Assembly (NCBI RefSeq): GCF_900177385.1
Contig: NZ_FXBJ01000002.1
Coordinates: 1,802,001-1,866,000 of the forward strand
Reading direction: 5' to 3'
Source of the DNA: Carnobacterium iners
Lineage (GTDB): Bacteria; Bacillota; Bacilli; Lactobacillales; Carnobacteriaceae
Length of the DNA stretch: 64,000 nucleotides
The translations under genes were made by a program, and so were the position numbers. This document shows, piece after piece, positions 46,656-55,819 of the stretch. Under the pieces are notes generated by a model. That model worked only from the letters and a program-made list of their open reading frames with translations, was not told where the DNA came from and did not search any database. Each line of letters begins with the position of its first letter. The stretch's first letter is position 1.

Positions 46656-47276
46656 TCATTCATTATCTTTAGCAATCAATTGATCAACAATAGCTAGATA
46701 AGGAATTCGTGGCGATAACCCATAATACATCTCGTAACCTATTTTTTCAAGGTCTTTTAGAGGGATGGATTTTCGACCATTTTTTTTTTGTTTTTCCCAA
46801 TAGGTAATTAAATGACTTGCTTCTAAAATAAAGAGTCTATTGCTAGATGAAAAGCGTAAAATCACAAAACAAATACCTGACTGCTTGAGGCAATCTTGCA
46901 TATGTGAAATCTGATGTTGATGAAAATTTTTCAAAGGAAAAGACAATTTGTTTTTTGTTTCTTTCGCTTCAAAATCCAAATAAAAGCGATTATAAACACC
47001 ATTATAGTCTGTAGTAGACGCTTGACGAAAATAGGCCTCTTTTATAACCGCCGCGCTTCTTCTAGGGTAATCAACCTTAACAATCTGCACAGGAGTCGGC
47101 TTTTTGTGAATAACAGCCTTGCTAAGGGCTAGGTAATACGCGTTACTTTCATTTATTTCCTCTTCTAAAGTCATCCCTCTTTTACTAAAGGATATCTCTT
47201 TCTTTTTCGATTGCTTTTTACTGTTTTTTTCGGCATCATGAGAGTAACTCGTGCCATTAGGGTACCTTATAATCAA
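46656..47276 (-). CDS. recU: Holliday junction resolvase RecU
   Basis: RecU cuts four-way junctions in recombination. The 206-residue protein has SKRGMTLEEEINESN, VIHKKPTPVQIV, RRSAAVIKEAYF, and catalytic acidic residues in TTDYNG and DFEAKETKN. I chose the TTG start: AGGAG lies ten bases upstream and the protein then begins IIRYPNG like Bacillus RecU. An in-frame ATG 24 bases earlier has no ribosome binding site. It is the first gene of the recU-pbp1A operon, 46 bases before pbp1A, and diverges from ypsA. Confidence 0.93.
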   Translation of the reverse strand: MIIRYPNGTSYSHDAEKNSKKQSKKKEISFSKRGMTLEEEINESNAYYLALSKAVIHKKPTPVQIVKVDYPRRSAAVIKEAYFRQASTTDYNGVYNRFYLDFEAKETKNKLSFPLKNFHQHQISHMQDCLKQSGICFVILRFSSSNRLFILEASHLITYWEKQKKNGRKSIPLKDLEKIGYEMYYGLSPRIPYLAIVDQLIAKDNE

Positions 47277-47343
47277 ACCTATCACACTCCTGTGATTCAT
47301 TATATCAAATACTACACTTGAAAGAAAAGGAGAATGAGACTGC

Positions 47344-47883
47344 GTGGCAATAAATTTATTAGTTAGCGGCTATCGATCGTTTGAATTAGGTATATTTAAA
47401 GACGATGATCCAAAGGTGGCAATTATAAAAAAATGTTTAAAAGAAGAAATCAAAGCTTATATTGAAGAAGGCGTTCAGTGGGTACTAACTACTGGACAAT
47501 TTGGTGTCGAACAATGGACGATTGAAGTTGTTGAAGAATTAAAAATAGATTATCCGGAAGTAAAACAAGGCATCATCTTTCCTTTTACTGAATTTGGCTC
47601 AAATTGGAATGAAAAAAATCAAATGGCCTTGATACAATTAAAAAAAACAGTCGACTTTACAGATTCTGTTTCCCACCAACCTTATAAAGATCCAAGTCAA
47701 TTAAAAAATCATCAATCTTTTTTGCTTCAAAAAACTCAAGCAGCGTTACTGGTTTATGATCCAGAGAATGAAGGGAAAACAAAATGGATCTATCAAGCTA
47801 TTTTAAAAAAACAAAGGGCGGGTGAGTACGATTGTCGCTTAATTGATTTTGATCAACTGCAAAATACAGCTATAGAGGAATAA
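47344..47883 (+). CDS. ypsA: YpsA family protein (DUF1273/UPF0398)
   Basis: A 179-residue protein of the SLOG-like Rossmann superfamily. LLVSGYRSFELGIF opens it, with WVLTTGQFGVEQWTIEVVEEL and QGIIFPFTEFGSNWNEKNQ in the middle. YpsA influences cell division in Bacillus and Staphylococcus, and here it sits directly before gpsB. The start is a GTG with AAGGAG eleven bases upstream. The ligand is unknown; a nucleotide is likely from the fold family. Confidence 0.88.
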   Translation: MAINLLVSGYRSFELGIFKDDDPKVAIIKKCLKEEIKAYIEEGVQWVLTTGQFGVEQWTIEVVEELKIDYPEVKQGIIFPFTEFGSNWNEKNQMALIQLKKTVDFTDSVSHQPYKDPSQLKNHQSFLLQKTQAALLVYDPENEGKTKWIYQAILKKQRAGEYDCRLIDFDQLQNTAIEE

Positions 47884-47943
47884 GGAGCAAATAAATTTTA
47901 ATAGCTAATTTAAAACGGATAGTGTAAATTAAATAAATAGTAG

Positions 47944-47972
47944 TTTATATTTTTACTTATCTTTGCTATAAT
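47944..47972 (+). promoter_or_regulatory. gpsB promoter with extended -10
   Basis: TGCTATAAT gives a perfect extended -10; the -35 (TTTATA) is weak at 17 bases. The gpsB start codon lies 61 bases on. Confidence 0.65.
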
Positions 47973-48033
47973 AACGTTATGGCCATTAAAAGATAATACC
48001 GTATTATCAATGAAAGTTAAAAGAGGTGTAGTC

Positions 48034-48366
48034 ATGGCAGATAAAATATTGACAACTAAAGATATTTTGCAAAAAGAATTCAAAACGGGTCTGCGAGGAT
48101 ATAACCCTACGCAAGTAGATGAGTATTTAGATGATGTGATTCGTGATTATGAATTATATAATAAAGAGCTTACGCAGTTAAAAGCTGAAAATGAACGGTT
48201 ACTAAGTAAAGTAGACGAACTAACCAAACAAGCTACTTTAACTAAACCCACTTATTCAGCACAACCAAGTAACACCGTAACAAATTTTGATATCTTAAAA
48301 CGTTTGTCTAATCTAGAAAGACATGTTTTTGGTTCGAAACTAGACGAACATGATGAAGATAATTAA
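48034..48366 (+). CDS. gpsB: Cell division regulator GpsB
   Basis: GpsB is a DivIVA-like coiled-coil adaptor that moves class A penicillin-binding proteins between side wall and septum. The 110-residue protein begins [31 protein letters not shown] (the membrane and PBP-binding domain, here shown only as a family match) and has a coiled coil to about residue 70, then a linker and a C-terminal helix with [20 protein letters not shown] precedes the ATG; a longer in-frame start has none. Its client pbp1A lies two genes away. The RNase P RNA begins 17 bases after its stop. Confidence 0.95.
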   Translation: MADKILTTKDILQKEFKTGLRGYNPTQVDEYLDDVIRDYELYNKELTQLKAENERLLSKVDELTKQATLTKPTYSAQPSNTVTNFDILKRLSNLERHVFGSKLDEHDEDN

Positions 48367-48382
48367 CGAACAAGTTCAACGA

Positions 48383-48781
48383 CTATTTGTAAATTTCGGG
48401 TAATTGCAGTCTAGCTTAACTAGATTGAGGAAAGTCCATGCTCGCACAAGCTGCGACGCTTGTAGTGTTCGTGCTTAGCGAAACAATAAGCTAAGGCCTT
48501 TATCTTTAGATAAAGTGACGGCAGAAAAAAAGTCTAAGGTTTTTTAAAACTATGACTGAGTATTCTTGAAAGTGCCACAGTGACGAAGCAATGTTGGAAA
48601 CGGCATTGGTGGAACGCGGTAAACCCCTCGAGCGAGCAACCCAAACTTTGGTAGGGGCACTTTTCCTAGGGAATTGAACCGATGGAAGAGGCAGTAATTG
48701 CAGACAGATAATTACCTCCGGATAATATGACCCTGACAGGTTATCTGAGACAGAACATGGCTTACAGAAATTTACAAATTC
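48383..48781 (+). ncRNA. rnpB: RNase P RNA (type B)
   Basis: This is the catalytic RNA that matures the 5' ends of tRNAs. The P1 helix is ATTTGTAAATTTC (48385) with GAAATTTACAAAT (48767). The conserved regions GAGGAAAGTCCATGCTCGCA near the 5' end and ACAGAACATGGCTTACAGA near the 3' end are exact or nearly so. About 400 bases is the usual size for the Bacillus type. It lies between gpsB and rlmL as in Bacillus. Confidence 0.97.
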
Positions 48782-48787
48782 AGGTAT

Positions 48788-48814
48788 AAACCCTCCTTTT
48801 TGGAGGGTTTTATA
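48788..48814 (+). terminator. Terminator of RNase P RNA
   Basis: AAACCCTCC TTTTT GGAGGGTTTT directly after P1. Confidence 0.92.
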
Positions 48815-48866
48815 TTTATTATTAATGTGTATAAAAAACAAACAAAAAAGAATTGGAGCAAATAAA

Positions 48867-50012
48867 ATGAAGCAATTTAAACTGGTTGCAACTGCCGCTA
48901 GCGGTATAGAAGCATTAGTTGGAAAAGAATTACGCACGATGGGTTACGAGTGTGAAGTAGAAAATGGGAAAGTGTTTTTCAATGGAACAGAAGAAGATAT
49001 TGCGAAAACAAATGTTTGGTTAAGAACTGCTGACCGGGTTAAGATTATCGTTGGTGAATTTGAAGCTGTTGAGTTCGATGAATTATTTGAAAAAACAAAG
49101 GCTTTGCCATGGGAAGATTTACTGCCAATGGATGCTAACTTTCCTGTCGCAGGAAAATCAATCAAGTCAACATTATATAGTGTATCTGACTGTCAGGCAT
49201 TAGTAAAAAAAGCTATTGTAGATCGCTTAAGTGCGGTTTATCATCGAAAAACAAGATTGCCTGAAACAGGATCATTGTATCAACTAGAAGTTGCTTTGCT
49301 AAAAGATAAAGTTACATTAACTCTAGATACAACTGGATCAAGTTTATTTAAACGTGGATACCGAATCGCAAAAGGTGGCGCACCTTTGAAAGAAAATATG
49401 GCTGCCGCGTTGGTTTCTTTAACAACTTGGCGCAAAGATCGTCCGTTTTACGATCCAGTGTGTGGTTCTGGGACAATTCCTATTGAAGCAGCATTAATTG
49501 GGCGAAACATTGCACCTGGAATTAGTAGAGGCTTTGCATTTGAAGATTGGGAATGGTTCAATACAGCAGTTATTAACACTGTTCGTTCTGAAGCTAGAGC
49601 CGCAATTGATCATGAGGTTGTACTAGATATTATGGGATCAGATATTGATGCTAAAATGATTGAAATAGCTAAACAAAATGCTATCGAAGCCGGTGTTGGC
49701 GATAGTATTATTTTTAAACAAATGCAATTAAAAGATTTCACTACTGAAAAAGAGTATGGTGTTATTTTAGCTAATCCTCCTTATGGTGAACGACTAGGTG
49801 AGGAAGAGGAAATACAAGCACTTTATAAGCAAATGGGGCAAGTGTACCGTCCATTAAAAACTTGGAGTAAATACATTATAACAAGTGATTTAACGTTCGA
49901 ATCTATTTACGGAGAACGAGCAACTAAAAAGCGTAAACTATACAATGGTGCGCTAAGAACGGATTTATTCCAATATTGGGGAACGCGCCCGAAACGTGTA
50001 CCACGTAACTAA
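48867..50012 (+). CDS. rlmL: THUMP-domain class I RNA methyltransferase, RlmL/YpsC family
   Basis: The 381-residue protein is a SAM-dependent RNA N2-guanine methyltransferase. The N-terminal part (about 1-60) is ferredoxin-like, a THUMP domain follows (about 60-155), and the catalytic domain has DPVCGSGTIPIEAALI (SAM site), GSDIDAKMIEIAKQNA and the catalytic LANPPYGERLG. It resembles the N-terminal half of E. coli RlmL and YpsC of Bacillus; the target guanine (G2445 of 23S rRNA in E. coli) is taken from the family. The ATG with GGAG upstream is used; an in-frame ATG 42 bases earlier lacks a ribosome site. Confidence 0.9.
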   Translation: MKQFKLVATAASGIEALVGKELRTMGYECEVENGKVFFNGTEEDIAKTNVWLRTADRVKIIVGEFEAVEFDELFEKTKALPWEDLLPMDANFPVAGKSIKSTLYSVSDCQALVKKAIVDRLSAVYHRKTRLPETGSLYQLEVALLKDKVTLTLDTTGSSLFKRGYRIAKGGAPLKENMAAALVSLTTWRKDRPFYDPVCGSGTIPIEAALIGRNIAPGISRGFAFEDWEWFNTAVINTVRSEARAAIDHEVVLDIMGSDIDAKMIEIAKQNAIEAGVGDSIIFKQMQLKDFTTEKEYGVILANPPYGERLGEEEEIQALYKQMGQVYRPLKTWSKYIITSDLTFESIYGERATKKRKLYNGALRTDLFQYWGTRPKRVPRN

Positions 50013-50031
50013 ATAAATTACCTTAATGAAG

Positions 50032-50067
50032 CGAAGAAGAGTAGGTTTTAATCTTCTTCGTTTTTTT
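50032..50067. terminator. Terminator between rlmL and the RNase H-like gene
   Basis: CGAAGAAGA pairs with TCTTCTTCG and is followed by TTTTTTT. The right arm overlaps the last codons of the convergent RNase H-like gene. Confidence 0.85.
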
Positions 50068-50482
50068 GATAGAACGACCACTTTTTCAATCGTTTATGTA
50101 GAGCTTGGCGGGCGAAGTGATCAGCTTCTTTATTTTGATTCTCTGAAATCCATTGAATAATAAAAGATGGAAAAAGTTCCAGTTGTCTATGAATAGCAGA
50201 CAGATACTCATTAAAAAGGGTATTTTTTACATAGTTACGTTCAATAGCAGAAACGACGATTTTACTGTCTGAATAGATAACTAATTCATGATGCGTTAAT
50301 TGGTTAGCAATTAAATAGCCTAAACCAGATAAAACAGCATCAAATTCTGCTTGGTGATTGCTCATCTCTTTTTCTAGTGGAAAGGATAATTGGATATGAA
50401 TTCCATTACCAATAATGATAACACCGGCTCCACTTGGCCCGGGATTTGATTTAGTTGAAGCGTCTGTATACATTCTTAACAT
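50048..50482 (-). CDS. RNase HI-like protein (YpeP family)
   Basis: A 144-residue RNase H-fold protein. The catalytic acids are visible in order: Asp in YTDASTKSNPGPSG, Glu in NHQAEFDAVL, Asp in YSDSKIVV and Asp in NKEADHFARQAL. It lacks the N-terminal hybrid-binding domain found in some family members. Cleavage of RNA in RNA-DNA hybrids is probable, but not all reverse-transcriptase-like family members are active. AAAGGA lies before the start. It diverges from the ebsA-like gene, and converges on rlmL. Confidence 0.85.
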   Translation of the reverse strand: MLRMYTDASTKSNPGPSGAGVIIIGNGIHIQLSFPLEKEMSNHQAEFDAVLSGLGYLIANQLTHHELVIYSDSKIVVSAIERNYVKNTLFNEYLSAIHRQLELFPSFIIQWISENQNKEADHFARQALHKRLKKWSFYQKNEED

Positions 50483-50508
50483 GTCTTTTTGTCCTTTCAG
50501 CGTATTAG

Positions 50509-50536
50509 TTGTTTTTTTTTAATCTTATGCTATGAT
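50509..50536 (+). promoter_or_regulatory. Promoter of the ebsA-like gene
   Basis: TTGTTT, 16 bases, TATGAT with an extended -10 (TGCTATGAT). Confidence 0.65.
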
Positions 50537-50573
50537 ACATTTAAAATAACTATTGTGAGATAGAGGATGAAAA

Positions 50574-51029
50574 ATGAATAAAGTGAAAACGTCAAAAGTC
50601 CGGCTTTCTTTAGAACCGGCATTTCAATTAATTTATTGGTCAATTTGCTGGCTTGCTCTTTTTTTAAGCTTGATTTTTTTTTTAGAAAAGCAACGCCTTA
50701 TTTTTAGTTTTATTGGAGTTTTTTTTTGGATTTTATTTTTGTATTTTGGATTGGGTTCCGCTCTAAAAATGACAAAAGACACTCTTTCTATTCGCTATTT
50801 TAGAGGAATGAAAAAGAAAAGCTATTCTATATCAGAGGTTACGCAGTTATTTTTTTCAAATCACCGTCTGATTGAGCTTGAAATAAAGACTATAAAAGAA
50901 CCATTAATTTTTTATATGAATAAAAAAAATAAGAAGAAGTTCGTATCACTGCTTCAAGAACATGTGCCAACATTCGAAGTGGGAAAAACACTTTTTCTCA
51001 ATAAAAATGAACGACAGCCTAAAGAGTAA
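50574..51029 (+). CDS. ebsA: EbsA family membrane protein
   Basis: A 151-residue protein with two membrane segments (about 15-38 and 43-63) and a cytoplasmic C-terminal domain of alternating hydrophobic strands (TKDTLSIRYFRGMKKKSYSISEVTQLFF) that looks PH-like. I recognise the layout from EbsA, an enterococcal gene near an RNase H-like gene and named as pore-forming, though its function is not firmly known. The promoter and strong terminator make it a single-gene unit. Confidence 0.7.
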   Translation: MNKVKTSKVRLSLEPAFQLIYWSICWLALFLSLIFFLEKQRLIFSFIGVFFWILFLYFGLGSALKMTKDTLSIRYFRGMKKKSYSISEVTQLFFSNHRLIELEIKTIKEPLIFYMNKKNKKKFVSLLQEHVPTFEVGKTLFLNKNERQPKE

Positions 51030-51066
51030 AAAAACGATACCTTAAAAGAGGGTATCGTTTTTTTTG
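51028..51066. terminator. Bidirectional terminator between ebsA and the cold-shock gene
   Basis: AAAAAAACGATACC pairs with GGTATCGTTTTTTT around nine bases. It follows ebsA directly and faces the 3' end of the convergent csp gene. Confidence 0.93.
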
Positions 51067-51089
51067 AAATGGAAAGTTTGTTTAAAAAT

Positions 51090-51299
51090 TTAAAGAGATT
51101 CAATAACAACAACACCGGTAGCCTGTGGACCTCTTGTTCCTTCAACGATTCTAAACGAAACGGATTGACCTTCAGACAATGTTTTAACATCGTCTCCTTC
51201 GATTCCTGTAAAATGGATAAAAACATCATCTTGATCATTGTATTCAATAAAACCGTAGCCTTTTTCGTTACTAAACCATTTCACAATTCCTTTTTCCAT
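51090..51299 (-). CDS. csp: Cold-shock protein, CspA family
   Basis: A 69-residue single-stranded nucleic-acid binding protein. The two RNP motifs are KGYGFIEY and VFIHFTGI; it starts [12 protein letters not shown] and ends with RGPQATGV. It acts as an RNA chaperone. AAGGAGG lies before the start. The promoter at 51390-51418 leaves an 83-base leader, long for the gene, as is usual in cold-shock genes. Confidence 0.97.
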   Translation of the reverse strand: MEKGIVKWFSNEKGYGFIEYNDQDDVFIHFTGIEGDDVKTLSEGQSVSFRIVEGTRGPQATGVVVIESL

Positions 51300-51389
51300 T
51301 TGTCAGTCCTCCTTAATTATTTTTTCGACAATATTTAGCCAACTTATGCGTAATAATAAAGAGGAAACAAAAAGTAGTGGCTTAATACC

Positions 51390-51418
51390 ATTATAGGAAT
51401 GTTAACTGCTTTCGTCAA
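51390..51418 (-). promoter_or_regulatory. Sigma-A promoter of the cold-shock gene
   Basis: On the minus strand TTGACG, 17 bases, and a perfect TATAAT. This is among the best promoter matches in the window. Confidence 0.8.
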
Positions 51419-51429
51419 CAATTGTTAAC
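51414..51429. promoter_or_regulatory. Palindrome over the csp -35 box, possible operator
   Basis: GTCAACAATTGTTAAC is a 16-base palindrome with one mismatch pair and covers the -35 box (TTGACG on the minus strand). Such a place fits a repressor site, but I cannot name the regulator. Confidence 0.4.
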
Positions 51430-51544
51430 GCTAGATTTCTTATCCAGTAAAGTTTTACTAGTAACGAAGCGCATTAATTTTTTTAGCTATCCATTATATA
51501 ATTAAAAATGAAAAAAATGGCTTTGAAGCTTGTGTATAAAAAAC

Positions 51545-51587
51545 ACTTATTTTAGACTTAACGATAAGATTATCTATTAAAATAAGT
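51545..51587. repeat. Inverted repeat with an inner palindrome
   Basis: ACTTATTTTA and TAAAATAAGT flank 23 bases that contain the palindrome GATAAGATTATC. No T-run follows. It lies about 100 bases before the glycosylase remnant. Confidence 0.6.
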
Positions 51588-51690
51588 CATTAAAATGAAA
51601 AATAAGAAATCTACTAGCTCATCTCTTTATGTTATTTTTTAATGTTTTTACAAATGAATGAAAAAATCTATAAATAAAGGAGGGATAAGT

Positions 51691-52332
51691 ATGGAAACTA
51701 TTTTATCAAAGTCCTTAATAGAACTAGTGAAAAAAAGAAGTAAAGATTTTCCAGTCGAAGGCTTTGTCTTGGGAGTTGGCCCAGTGAAGCCATGTTTTTT
51801 ATTGCTAGGTGAAGCACCTGGGGAAGTAGAATCACTTAATGGTATCCCATTCACTGGCCGAGCTGGAAAGGAATTAATGACATTTTTTGATTTTTTAAAC
51901 GTTACTCGAGAAGACGTATTTATAACGAGCACCTTTAGAAGTCGTCCTTTTATGGAAAAGGAAAAAACAGATAAAAAAACTGACGAAAAAATTATCCGAA
52001 AATACAATCGACCACCAACTAAAAAAGAAATTATAGCTCACGCTCCATTACTAGATAGTGAAATTAAAACAACCGATCCGCCTATTATTTTAACGATGGG
52101 CAATATTGGTTTGTAACGATTAATCGGCAAACAAGCAAAAATCATGCAGGTTCATGGCCAATTATACGAAGGTCCCATACTAGCATTGGACTCAATCGAT
52201 GCAACTACTTTTTCTTTTACTGAAAAAAAATATCGCATCTTTCCAACCTTTCATCCTGCTGCGATTTTTTATAATCGTAAACTATTGGATTTGATTTACG
52301 AGGATTTATCCCTATTTAAGGAATACATTTGA
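51691..52332 (+). pseudogene. Uracil-DNA glycosylase, family 4/5 type, broken by one stop codon
   Basis: The intact enzyme would remove uracil from DNA. The first part (51691-52113) has the active-site GEAPGEVESLNGIPFTGRAG. The reading frame then meets TAA at 52114-52116, in the place where relatives have Gln (GNIGLxRLIGK), so one C-to-T change (CAA to TAA) explains it. The same frame continues to 52332 with FPTFHPAAIFYNRK, the second active-site motif. No frameshift is present. The start is the ATG behind AAAGGAGGG. Unless the stop is read through or is a sequencing error, neither half can be active, because the HPA motif is lost from the first part. Confidence 0.85.
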
Positions 52333-52421
52333 AATAATAGGAAGTCTCTAAGTGGCTTTTGTGTTAGAATGAAACAGATTTAAAAAAATGCGTGCTTACT
52401 ATGGGAAAGTGGAGATTAAAT

Positions 52422-54335
52422 ATGAAAGAAATGAAAGTCGTTAATTTAACAAAAACATATGGAGAAAAGGTTTTATTTGATGACATTAATTTTTCAATTC
52501 AAACTGGAGAACGAGTCGGGTTAATCGGAGTAAATGGGACTGGTAAGAGTAATTTATTAAACGTCATCACAGGGAAAGATAGTGGTGAAAAAGGTGAGAT
52601 TCAAACACCAAAAGGATACACAATGGGCTATTTGTTGCAAGAACAAGAATTCAACGAAGAACTAACGGTTTTTGATACCATCTTTGAAGGAGATACTCCT
52701 GTCTTAGTAGCGTTGAGAAATTATGAAAAAGCCTTAGAAAACTTGATCTTAGATGCAATGAATGAAAAACACCAAAAGGCCTATACTAAAGCAGAACAAG
52801 CCATGAATGATCACGATGCATGGTTAGCTGAAACAAATGCTAAAACGATTTTAAGTAAATTAGGGGTTATTGATTTAGAACAACCGATTGCAACATTATC
52901 TGGTGGACAAAGAAAACGAGTTGGTTTAGCTCAAGTATTGATACAAGAGCCTGATTTGTTAGTTTTAGACGAGCCAACAAACCACCTAGATTTCAAAACC
53001 ATCACGTGGCTAGAAAATTATTTAAGTTCATATCGCGGTGCGTTGCTCTTAGTAACCCATGATCGCTATTTCTTAGATCGCATTGCAAACCGTATGATTG
53101 AATTGTCTCATGGCAAAGCCATCATGTATTCTGGTAATTATGAAAGCTACATTATAGCTAGAGCAGAACGTCAAGAAGCTTCTATTCGTGCAGATCATAA
53201 AAGAAAACAACTATACACAAAAGAGTTAGCCTGGATGCGAACGGGAGCTAAAGCTCGTTCAACTAAACAACAAGCTAGAATCAATCGTTTTTCTGATTTA
53301 GAAGAAAACTTACAACAATCAAACGTAGACGATTCAGTTGAAATGAATTTAGAAGGCTCGCGGATTGGTAAACGAGTCTTCGATTTAAGAGACGCTTCAT
53401 TAACTTTTGTTGGACATCCTATTATCGAGAAGTTTAATTTATTGATTCAAGCAAAAGATCGAATTGGTATTAGTGGGAAAAATGGTGCAGGAAAGTCAAC
53501 GCTATTAAATGTTCTTGCTGGACGTATCTCATTAGATTCAGGTGAACTTGTCGTTGGAGAGACCGTAAAAGTTGCTTACTATACACAGATGACTGAAGAA
53601 ATGGACCCTAAAAAACGAGTCATTTCATTTTTACAAGAAATCGGTGAAGAAGTAGAGACGTCAAATGGTGAACGCATTAGTGTAACCAATTTGTTAGAAC
53701 AGTTCTTATTCGAAAAATCAAGTCATGGTACATTGATTGGCAAATTATCTGGTGGAGAAAAAAGACGATTGTATTTATTAAAATTATTGATGCAAAAACC
53801 AAATGTTCTGTTATTAGATGAGCCAACAAATGACTTAGATATTGCGACATTGACTGTTTTAGAAGATTACATTGAAACGTTCCCAGGTGCGGTTATTTCT
53901 GTCTCACATGACCGTTATTTCTTAGATAAAACAGCAGAAAAGTTATTGATTTTTGAAGGGGAAGGAAAAATTATCCCTTATTTTGGAACTATTACAGATT
54001 ATATCGCTGAAGAAGAGGAAGAAAAAATGGAATACCAAGAAAAGAGATCTTCTGATAAAGGTTCGAATAAAGAGACAACCGGCTCTAATAAAGCCGTTGA
54101 AAAAGAAGAATCCAAAGAAAAGTTTACTTACCTAGAACGCAAAGAATGGGATAGTATCGAGCAAGAATTACTTGATTTGGATACGGAGATTGTTGCTGTT
54201 CAAAAAGAAATGAGTGAGAACGGAAGTAACTCGGCTTATTTACAAGAACTACAAGAAAAGCTTTCTTCTCTTGAGAAGACACTTGGAGAAAAAATGACAA
54301 GATGGGAATATCTCAGTCAATTTGAAAACAATTAA
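52422..54335 (+). CDS. ABC-F family ATPase, Uup/YfmR-like
   Basis: A 637-residue soluble ABC-F protein with two ATPase domains and no membrane part; such proteins act on the ribosome. Domain one has [12 protein letters not shown], signature [13 protein letters not shown] and Walker [13 protein letters not shown]; the linker has the [10 protein letters not shown] region; domain two has [25 protein letters not shown] and [11 protein letters not shown]. The C-terminal coiled coil (about 565-637) is the DNA- or ribosome-binding extension of the Uup group. The residue after the Walker A serine in domain one is Asn, not the usual Thr. GGAG lies seven bases before the ATG. thyA follows after 20 bases. 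Confidence 0.93.
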   Translation: MKEMKVVNLTKTYGEKVLFDDINFSIQTGERVGLIGVNGTGKSNLLNVITGKDSGEKGEIQTPKGYTMGYLLQEQEFNEELTVFDTIFEGDTPVLVALRNYEKALENLILDAMNEKHQKAYTKAEQAMNDHDAWLAETNAKTILSKLGVIDLEQPIATLSGGQRKRVGLAQVLIQEPDLLVLDEPTNHLDFKTITWLENYLSSYRGALLLVTHDRYFLDRIANRMIELSHGKAIMYSGNYESYIIARAERQEASIRADHKRKQLYTKELAWMRTGAKARSTKQQARINRFSDLEENLQQSNVDDSVEMNLEGSRIGKRVFDLRDASLTFVGHPIIEKFNLLIQAKDRIGISGKNGAGKSTLLNVLAGRISLDSGELVVGETVKVAYYTQMTEEMDPKKRVISFLQEIGEEVETSNGERISVTNLLEQFLFEKSSHGTLIGKLSGGEKRRLYLLKLLMQKPNVLLLDEPTNDLDIATLTVLEDYIETFPGAVISVSHDRYFLDKTAEKLLIFEGEGKIIPYFGTITDYIAEEEEEKMEYQEKRSSDKGSNKETTGSNKAVEKEESKEKFTYLERKEWDSIEQELLDLDTEIVAVQKEMSENGSNSAYLQELQEKLSSLEKTLGEKMTRWEYLSQFENN

Positions 54336-54355
54336 AACAGCCAGGAGGAATTATT

Positions 54356-55303
54356 TTGGAAACGGAGTATCTAAATTTAGGAGAAAGAGTTCTTTTAGAA
54401 GGCGTATTAAAGCAAGATAGAACGGGAACAGGAACTAAAAGCTTGTTCGGCTATCAAATGCGTTTCGATCTTCAAAAAGGTTTTCCTTTATTGACAACAA
54501 AGCGTCTACCTTTTGGTTTAATCAAAAGTGAGTTATTATGGTTTATAAAAGGCAATACCAACATTAACTATCTTTTGCAACACAATAATCATATTTGGGA
54601 TGAATGGGCTTTTGAGCGCTTTGTACAGAGCGAAGATTATTCAGGTCCAGATATGACTAACTTTGGACAAAGAGCGACACAGGATGCTGAATTTAACCGT
54701 GTATACAAATCTGAAAAGGATTTGTTTTGTCAGCGAGTATTAGAAGATGAATCCTTTGCCAAACAATATGGGGAGTTAGGCAATGTCTATGGCTCTCAAT
54801 GGCGCAATTGGAAAACGTCACAAGGAGAAACGATTGATCAATTAAAAGATGTTATCGAGATGATTAAAAAGAATCCTGATTCTAGAAGATTAATTGTAAC
54901 GGCGTGGAACCCGGAAGACGTACCAACAGTGGCGCTTCCTCCTTGCCATACACTATTTCAATTTTACGTTGCAAATGGAAAATTAAGCTGTCAGTTGTAC
55001 CAAAGAAGCGCGGATATCTTTTTAGGTGTGCCATTTAACATTGCAAGCTATGCTTTATTAACTCACCTAATTGCGCATGAAACAGGATTAGAAGTAGGTG
55101 AGTTTGTCCATACGCTAGGGGATGCACATTTGTATTCAAACCATCTGGAGCAAATGACGAAACAATTAGCAAGAGAACCTAAAGCCTTTCCTAAGTTGAA
55201 ATTAAACACTGAGAAAACAAGTATCTTTGATTTTGAAATGGAAGATATCCAAATAACAGATTACCAGCCACATCCAAGTATCAAAGCTCCAATCGCTGTT
55301 TAA
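54356..55303 (+). CDS. thyA: Thymidylate synthase
   Basis: ThyA makes dTMP from dUMP with methylene-tetrahydrofolate. The 315-residue form with the roughly 50-residue insertion typical of Lactobacillus casei-type enzymes is seen here (the KEHKD-like acidic stretch around 85-135). The nucleophile is C197 in [35 protein letters not shown] and DAHLY are also present. The start is a TTG with AGGAGG seven bases upstream. It precedes folA by 26 bases; the two are functionally linked since ThyA oxidises folate and FolA reduces it. Confidence 0.97.
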   Translation: METEYLNLGERVLLEGVLKQDRTGTGTKSLFGYQMRFDLQKGFPLLTTKRLPFGLIKSELLWFIKGNTNINYLLQHNNHIWDEWAFERFVQSEDYSGPDMTNFGQRATQDAEFNRVYKSEKDLFCQRVLEDESFAKQYGELGNVYGSQWRNWKTSQGETIDQLKDVIEMIKKNPDSRRLIVTAWNPEDVPTVALPPCHTLFQFYVANGKLSCQLYQRSADIFLGVPFNIASYALLTHLIAHETGLEVGEFVHTLGDAHLYSNHLEQMTKQLAREPKAFPKLKLNTEKTSIFDFEMEDIQITDYQPHPSIKAPIAV

Positions 55304-55329
55304 AACTAGTAGAAAAATGAGGGATATAA

Positions 55330-55818
55330 ATGATTGCATTTTTATGGGCGCAAGACGAAAATGGACTAATTGGAAACCAAGGAACCCTTCCTTGGAGCTT
55401 ACCAAATGATTTAAAATATTTTAAAAAAATGACGCAAGAAAAAGCTGTCGTGATGGGAAGAAAGACGTTTGAAGGAATGAATAAACGTCCTTTACCGAAT
55501 AGAGTAAACATTATTTTAACCACTGACGAAAATTATCAAGCAGATGGTGTCATGGTCATGCATAGTGTTAATGAAGTAATGACTTTCGCTAAACAATACG
55601 AGAATGATACCTTTATTACTGGTGGAACAGCTGTTTTTGAAGCTTTTCTACCTTTCGCAGATAGTTTATATCGGACTGTTATTCATGCTGAATTTGAAGG
55701 CGATACGACTATTCCAGTGATTGATTGGGATAAATGGAAACTAACTGATTCTCAAGTTGGCCTGATGGATGACCGCAATAAATACCCACATGACTTTGAA
55801 ACCTTTAATAAAAAATAA
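55330..55818 (+). CDS. folA: Dihydrofolate reductase
   Basis: FolA reduces dihydrofolate to tetrahydrofolate with NADPH. The 162-residue protein opens with AFLWAQDENGLIGNQGTLPWSLPND and has MGRKTFEGM and TGGTAVFEAF, all standard for chromosomal DHFR. It restores the folate used by ThyA just upstream in the same unit. GAGGG precedes the ATG. A terminator follows. Confidence 0.97.
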   Translation: MIAFLWAQDENGLIGNQGTLPWSLPNDLKYFKKMTQEKAVVMGRKTFEGMNKRPLPNRVNIILTTDENYQADGVMVMHSVNEVMTFAKQYENDTFITGGTAVFEAFLPFADSLYRTVIHAEFEGDTTIPVIDWDKWKLTDSQVGLMDDRNKYPHDFETFNKK

Positions 55819-55819
55819 C

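Larger units (their letters stand above)
51300..51657. other. Intergenic region between csp and the glycosylase remnant
   Basis: It holds the csp promoter, a near-palindrome at 51414-51429 and an inverted repeat at 51545-51587. No open frame or known RNA could be supported, apart from the csp leader. Confidence 0.5.

Noticed and set aside
52144-52332. Second half of the broken glycosylase as a separate small gene
   Set aside because: It is in the same frame as the first half, has no ribosome site at its ATG and carries the family's second active-site motif.
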